Positions 7,777 through 10,100 of a DNA stretch of 10,100 nucleotides are shown one piece after another. Position 1 is the stretch's first letter. The number at the start of each line of letters is the position of its first letter. A program made the position numbers and the translations under genes. Location of the stretch: the NCBI GenBank assembly GCA_001430745.1, contig KQ482050.1, positions 300,020-310,119 on the forward strand. Reading direction: 5' to 3'. Below the pieces are notes generated by a model. That model was given only the letters and a program-made list of their open reading frames with translations, had not been told where the DNA came from and did no database searches. Origin of the DNA: Auxenochlorella pyrenoidosa (Eukaryota; Chlorophyta; Trebouxiophyceae; Chlorellales; Chlorellaceae).

Positions 7777-8080
7777 GGTCAGCAGGGAGCGCTCCAACCC
7801 TGTGAGGACGTGGGTAAGATAGCGCAAGGCGAATGGTGGGACAGCTGAAGGATGACCACGCTGGCAAACGGGGCAATGCGGCACTGCCTACCCCTCATCG
7901 CCAGCTCGCAGCGGGCGGTGCACCGGGTCAGAACAGCCACCTCATGTCAGCGGCACACTTCAGTCTGGTGGCGCACCCTTCAGGTGAAAGCTTAGATGAC
8001 GAGGACGGCAGGCACATGCAATCCATTTCTGTCTCAACGTACTGTTGAATGAACAGCTCGCAAAGCTCGGATTTGCCAGA

Positions 8081-8085
8081 TTACA
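8081..8085 (-). terminator. TGTAA, possible polyadenylation signal for the right gene
   Basis: TTACA on the plus strand reads TGTAA on the minus strand, the usual green-algal poly(A) signal. It lies about 820 bases downstream of the stop at 8903, which would be a long but acceptable algal 3' UTR. A five-base motif arises often by chance. Confidence 0.3.
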
Positions 8086-8278
8086 CCGGGTGCTGCATGC
8101 AATTCCCAGGGCAGACAATATGTGCCCTCTGGTGGCGCTGCTGCCATCTGAATGAGGAGAGAGAATGTGGGAGCTACGTGAACAAGAGGGTAGCACTGAG
8201 GACGAGCACGGGAGCGGCCAGCATATGTCACATGTAGGTAGATTTGTGTGAAGCTGCAGAGGCATTGAGCGGCAAACG

Positions 8279-8296
8279 AGCAAGCTCGAGCTTGCT
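8279..8296. repeat. 18-base perfect palindrome
   Basis: AGCAAGCTCGAGCTTGCT is identical to its own reverse complement, with no spacer. It lies upstream of the methyltransferase and just before the tandem repeat at about 8303-8352. It could be a binding site for a dimeric regulator or a cruciform-prone sequence; function unknown. Confidence 0.7.
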
Positions 8297-8302
8297 GTCA
8301 GT

Positions 8303-8352
8303 GATGCATGTCTCGTGAAATGCGTGTTTCGGTGAAATGCATGTTTCGTGAG
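8303..8352. repeat. Three imperfect tandem copies of TGCATGTTTCGTGAAA
   Basis: The units TGCATGTCTCGTGAAA, TGCGTGTTTCGGTGAAA and TGCATGTTTCGTGAG follow each other directly with one to three differences. They sit beside the 18-base palindrome in the spacer. Nothing suggests coding. Confidence 0.65.
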
Positions 8353-8902
8353 CGGGGGAGGAAAACCATCAGGGCGGGTGGCGTGTTAAGAGTACAGGGG
8401 AGCGGGAGTGTGCTCCCTGGCATGGGGTGCGGACAAATGAAACTGGGAGGGCAGACGCAGTGGGATCAGACACAGGGTCAAGCAGGGAGAGGCTGGTCAG
8501 CGCTCACAAAGCGGTGCGGCGCATGGAAATGAGGGGGGCGCCTGGGGGGGCGCTCCCGAAGAGGGGGTGCGGTGGCGGCGCTGCCGGGGCTGAGGGCTCC
8601 CCTTTAAAGGCAGCGCCCGCCGTGGGGCGTGGCGGGAGGGTACAAAAGCGCATGGGAGGTGGCGGGCGGGTGGGGTGCTATAACTGTCAGGGTGGGCATC
8701 AGTCTTGGGTTTCAGTTGGGAGCCCGTGCGTGCGAACGCGGCCTGGGGCCGGGCGTGCCGCGCAGCACGGGGGTTCGGGCGCAGGACGGGGCGCTGCGTG
8801 GCGGCCGGCAGGCTAGGCGGGCCGCTCCCCGCCGGCCTGGCAGCACGGCAGCCCGCCGCGGGGGCCAGGCTTGCACATGGTGGCCGACGTCGTGCCGAGG
8901 GG

Positions 8903-10100
8903 TCACAGCATGAAGCTCAGGCCGCTCACGCCGCCGTTGCTCATCCCCGGCAGCGCCATGCTGCTGGGCAGCAGCTCGCCCACACTGACTGAGGTGGCAG
9001 GGGCCGCGGCGCCGTTGCCGTTCTGCTGCCCCTGCGCGCCCGGCCTGGACAGCCCGCCGCGGCGCTCCCTGCTGGTTGGGCCAAGCGGGGCGGGGCAGCG
9101 GGGTCGGTGCAGGCTTGCCTGCCTGCCCAGTCTCTGGGTGGGCACTGAGAGGCACGCCGGGACGACAGCAGACACTGTGGCCGCGTGTCACCGGCAGCCA
9201 GCAGCCGATGCTGACCGACACGCCCAGAGGGCCGCCCAGGGCGGCCCACCGGCAAGCAGCGCATGCAGGCGGCGCCGGCGGGCGCAGCAGAGGCGAGCTG
9301 CCGGGCCGCCTGAATTTGGACCCAGAGCCGGGGCGGAGCAGCCGGTCAAAAACTGAAGGAAACTTGAAAAAAATTACACAACAAAAACAACAACAACTCT
9401 ATGCGGGTGCTCACTCTGACAGCAGCAGCTCCAGCACCGAGGAGTCGAGGAAACCCACTTGGTCGTCGTCGGGCAGGCCGCCGCCGCCGCCGCCGTTCTG
9501 CTGCGCGCCGCCAGCGAGGCCGCCGCGGCCGGCGGCCAGCGCCAGAGACGGCATGACGTCTGCGGGCAGCGACGGCACCGAGATGGCTGACAGGTTGACT
9601 GTGCCGACTGCAAGGGGAGGGAGGGGGGTGGGGGTGGTTGGTTGGTTGGTTGGTGGGTAGGTGGCTAGGGGGAAGCAGGCAGTGCTGGGCTTGGGTGCCA
9701 CACTTCGGGTGCGCAGCTGTGCTGATGTGCTCTGCCTATGGCACAGAGCAGCCGAGCGCGACCTGGCAGCCTGCAGAGCAGCGCGCTCCTGTGACCAAGT
9801 AGCACCGGCAAGCCTGCAGCCGAGCCCCCACCTGCACGCTCGTCCCCCAGTCCCGTGGGCAGCTGCAGGATGGGCGGCGCCATGCCGCCACCGCCGACCC
9901 CGGCGCCGCCAAGCCCGTTGCCCGGGAGGAAGGGCGACACGTAGTGCGCGCTGGCCGAGGCGCGCTGCAGGTACTGCGCCGCGCGCGGCGCGCCGCCGCT
10001 GCTGGTCGCGCTCTGCTGCTGCGGCGGCCCCGCCGCCGTGGTCCCCGCCGGCTGGGCAAAGCTGTCGAACGAGCGGCGCGGCTGCGCCGCCGCCGCCTGC
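8903..10100 (-). CDS. Unrecognised low-complexity protein, 3' part (5' end outside window)
   Basis: The exons in view are 10100-9832 (open at the edge), 9607-9415 and 9068-8903. They join in phases 1 and 2, giving 208 residues before the TGA at 8905-8903. Donors are GCAG|GTGGGG and AGA|GTGAGC; the first acceptor has a long C-rich tract ending TTGCAG. The protein is rich in Ala, Gly, Ser, Pro and Gln. Phrases that look selected rather than random are RRSFDSFAQPAG, HYVSPFLPGNGL, PPILQLPTGLGDERA, the acidic-hydrophobic DDDQVGFLDSSVLELLLSE, and the end SVGELLPSSMALPG. I recognise no domain. The composition would suit the disordered tail of a regulatory protein, and the LDSSVLELLLSE segment could be an activation-domain-like helix, but that is a guess. 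Without the last splice the frame stops at once (TGA at 9413-9411). Confidence 0.65.
9374..9378 (-). terminator. TGTAA poly(A) motif just after an alternative stop
   Basis: On the minus strand TGTAA lies in an AT-rich patch (about 9355-9400) that stands out from the GC-rich surroundings. It is 33 bases after the TGA met if the intron 9414-9069 is not removed. It may serve a shorter transcript of the right-hand gene, or simply be intron sequence. Confidence 0.4.
9636..9653. repeat. GGTT tetranucleotide repeat in an intron
   Basis: Four consecutive GGTT units (CCAA on the minus strand) lie in intron 9831-9608 of the right-hand gene. On the transcribed strand they are followed by the C-rich pyrimidine tract of the acceptor at 9609-9608. 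Confidence 0.75.

Larger units (their letters stand above)
7777..8902. other. Spacer: 3' flank of the right gene, then methyltransferase promoter
   Basis: No gene is supported in these 1.1 kb. The part near 8902 should be 3' UTR of the right-hand gene, and the part near 7777 is leader and promoter of the methyltransferase. The leader shows TCTTACCCACGTCCTCACAG about 25 bases before the ATG, which could be a 5' UTR splice acceptor. I see no clear TATA box at the expected distance. Short AT-containing motifs at 8601-8610 (a 10-base palindrome, CCTTTAAAGG) and about 8674-8681 (GCTATAAC) might be promoter-like, but no supported gene follows them on the plus strand. Confidence 0.5.

Noticed and set aside
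8427..9356. Plus-strand open frames in the right part of the window (129, 94 and 161 codons)
   Set aside because: Arg/Gly/Ala-rich shadows; the minus strand shows phase-matched exons opposite the rightmost part, and no plus-strand splice structure or domain was seen.

Overview
The window looks like nuclear DNA of a green alga (Chlorophyta). It is GC-rich, its genes are cut by many short GT-AG introns of about 95-420 bases, CAG/AGC microsatellites sit inside exons, one exon encodes a hydroxyproline-type SPSPPPPP repeat, and TGTAA motifs (the usual green-algal polyadenylation signal) occur. I could not fix the species. There are no bacterial features, RNA genes or transposon genes that I can support.

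All three genes I can support lie on the minus strand, so they are transcribed from right to left. (1) At the right edge, 10100-8903 is the 3' part of an unrecognised, low-complexity, Ala/Gly/Ser-rich protein (three exons seen, 208 residues in view). (2) 7776-5622 is a complete four-exon gene for a 496-residue class I SAM-dependent methyltransferase of the spermidine-synthase/METTL13-like kind. It has a transit-peptide-like N-terminus and large Gln and Ser insertions. (3) 4733-358 is a gene of about 15 exons for a secreted protein: signal peptide, six NHL repeats forming one beta-propeller, a Pro/Ser-rich (SPSPPPPP)n stalk, and two six-cysteine modules each on its own phase-0 exon. I rebuilt this gene exon by exon; the exons agree in splice phase from the signal peptide to the stalk. 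One stalk repeat unit is a base short, which breaks the frame before the cysteine modules.

The last stretch of the methyltransferase gene, coding tail plus 3' flank, occurs twice: at 5551-5703 in place, and at about 20-166 just downstream of the NHL gene. The two direct copies therefore flank the NHL gene. Six of the seven substitutions in the ungapped core are CpG transitions, the seventh a CHG transition, which suggests decay through cytosine methylation.

The spacers are 4734-5621 (methyltransferase 3' flank, then NHL-gene promoter and 5' UTR) and 7777-8902 (3' flank of the right gene, then methyltransferase promoter). They hold a few palindromes and short tandem repeats but no further gene I can support. 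The three genes show no obvious shared pathway: one product is secreted, one is probably organellar, and one is unknown.
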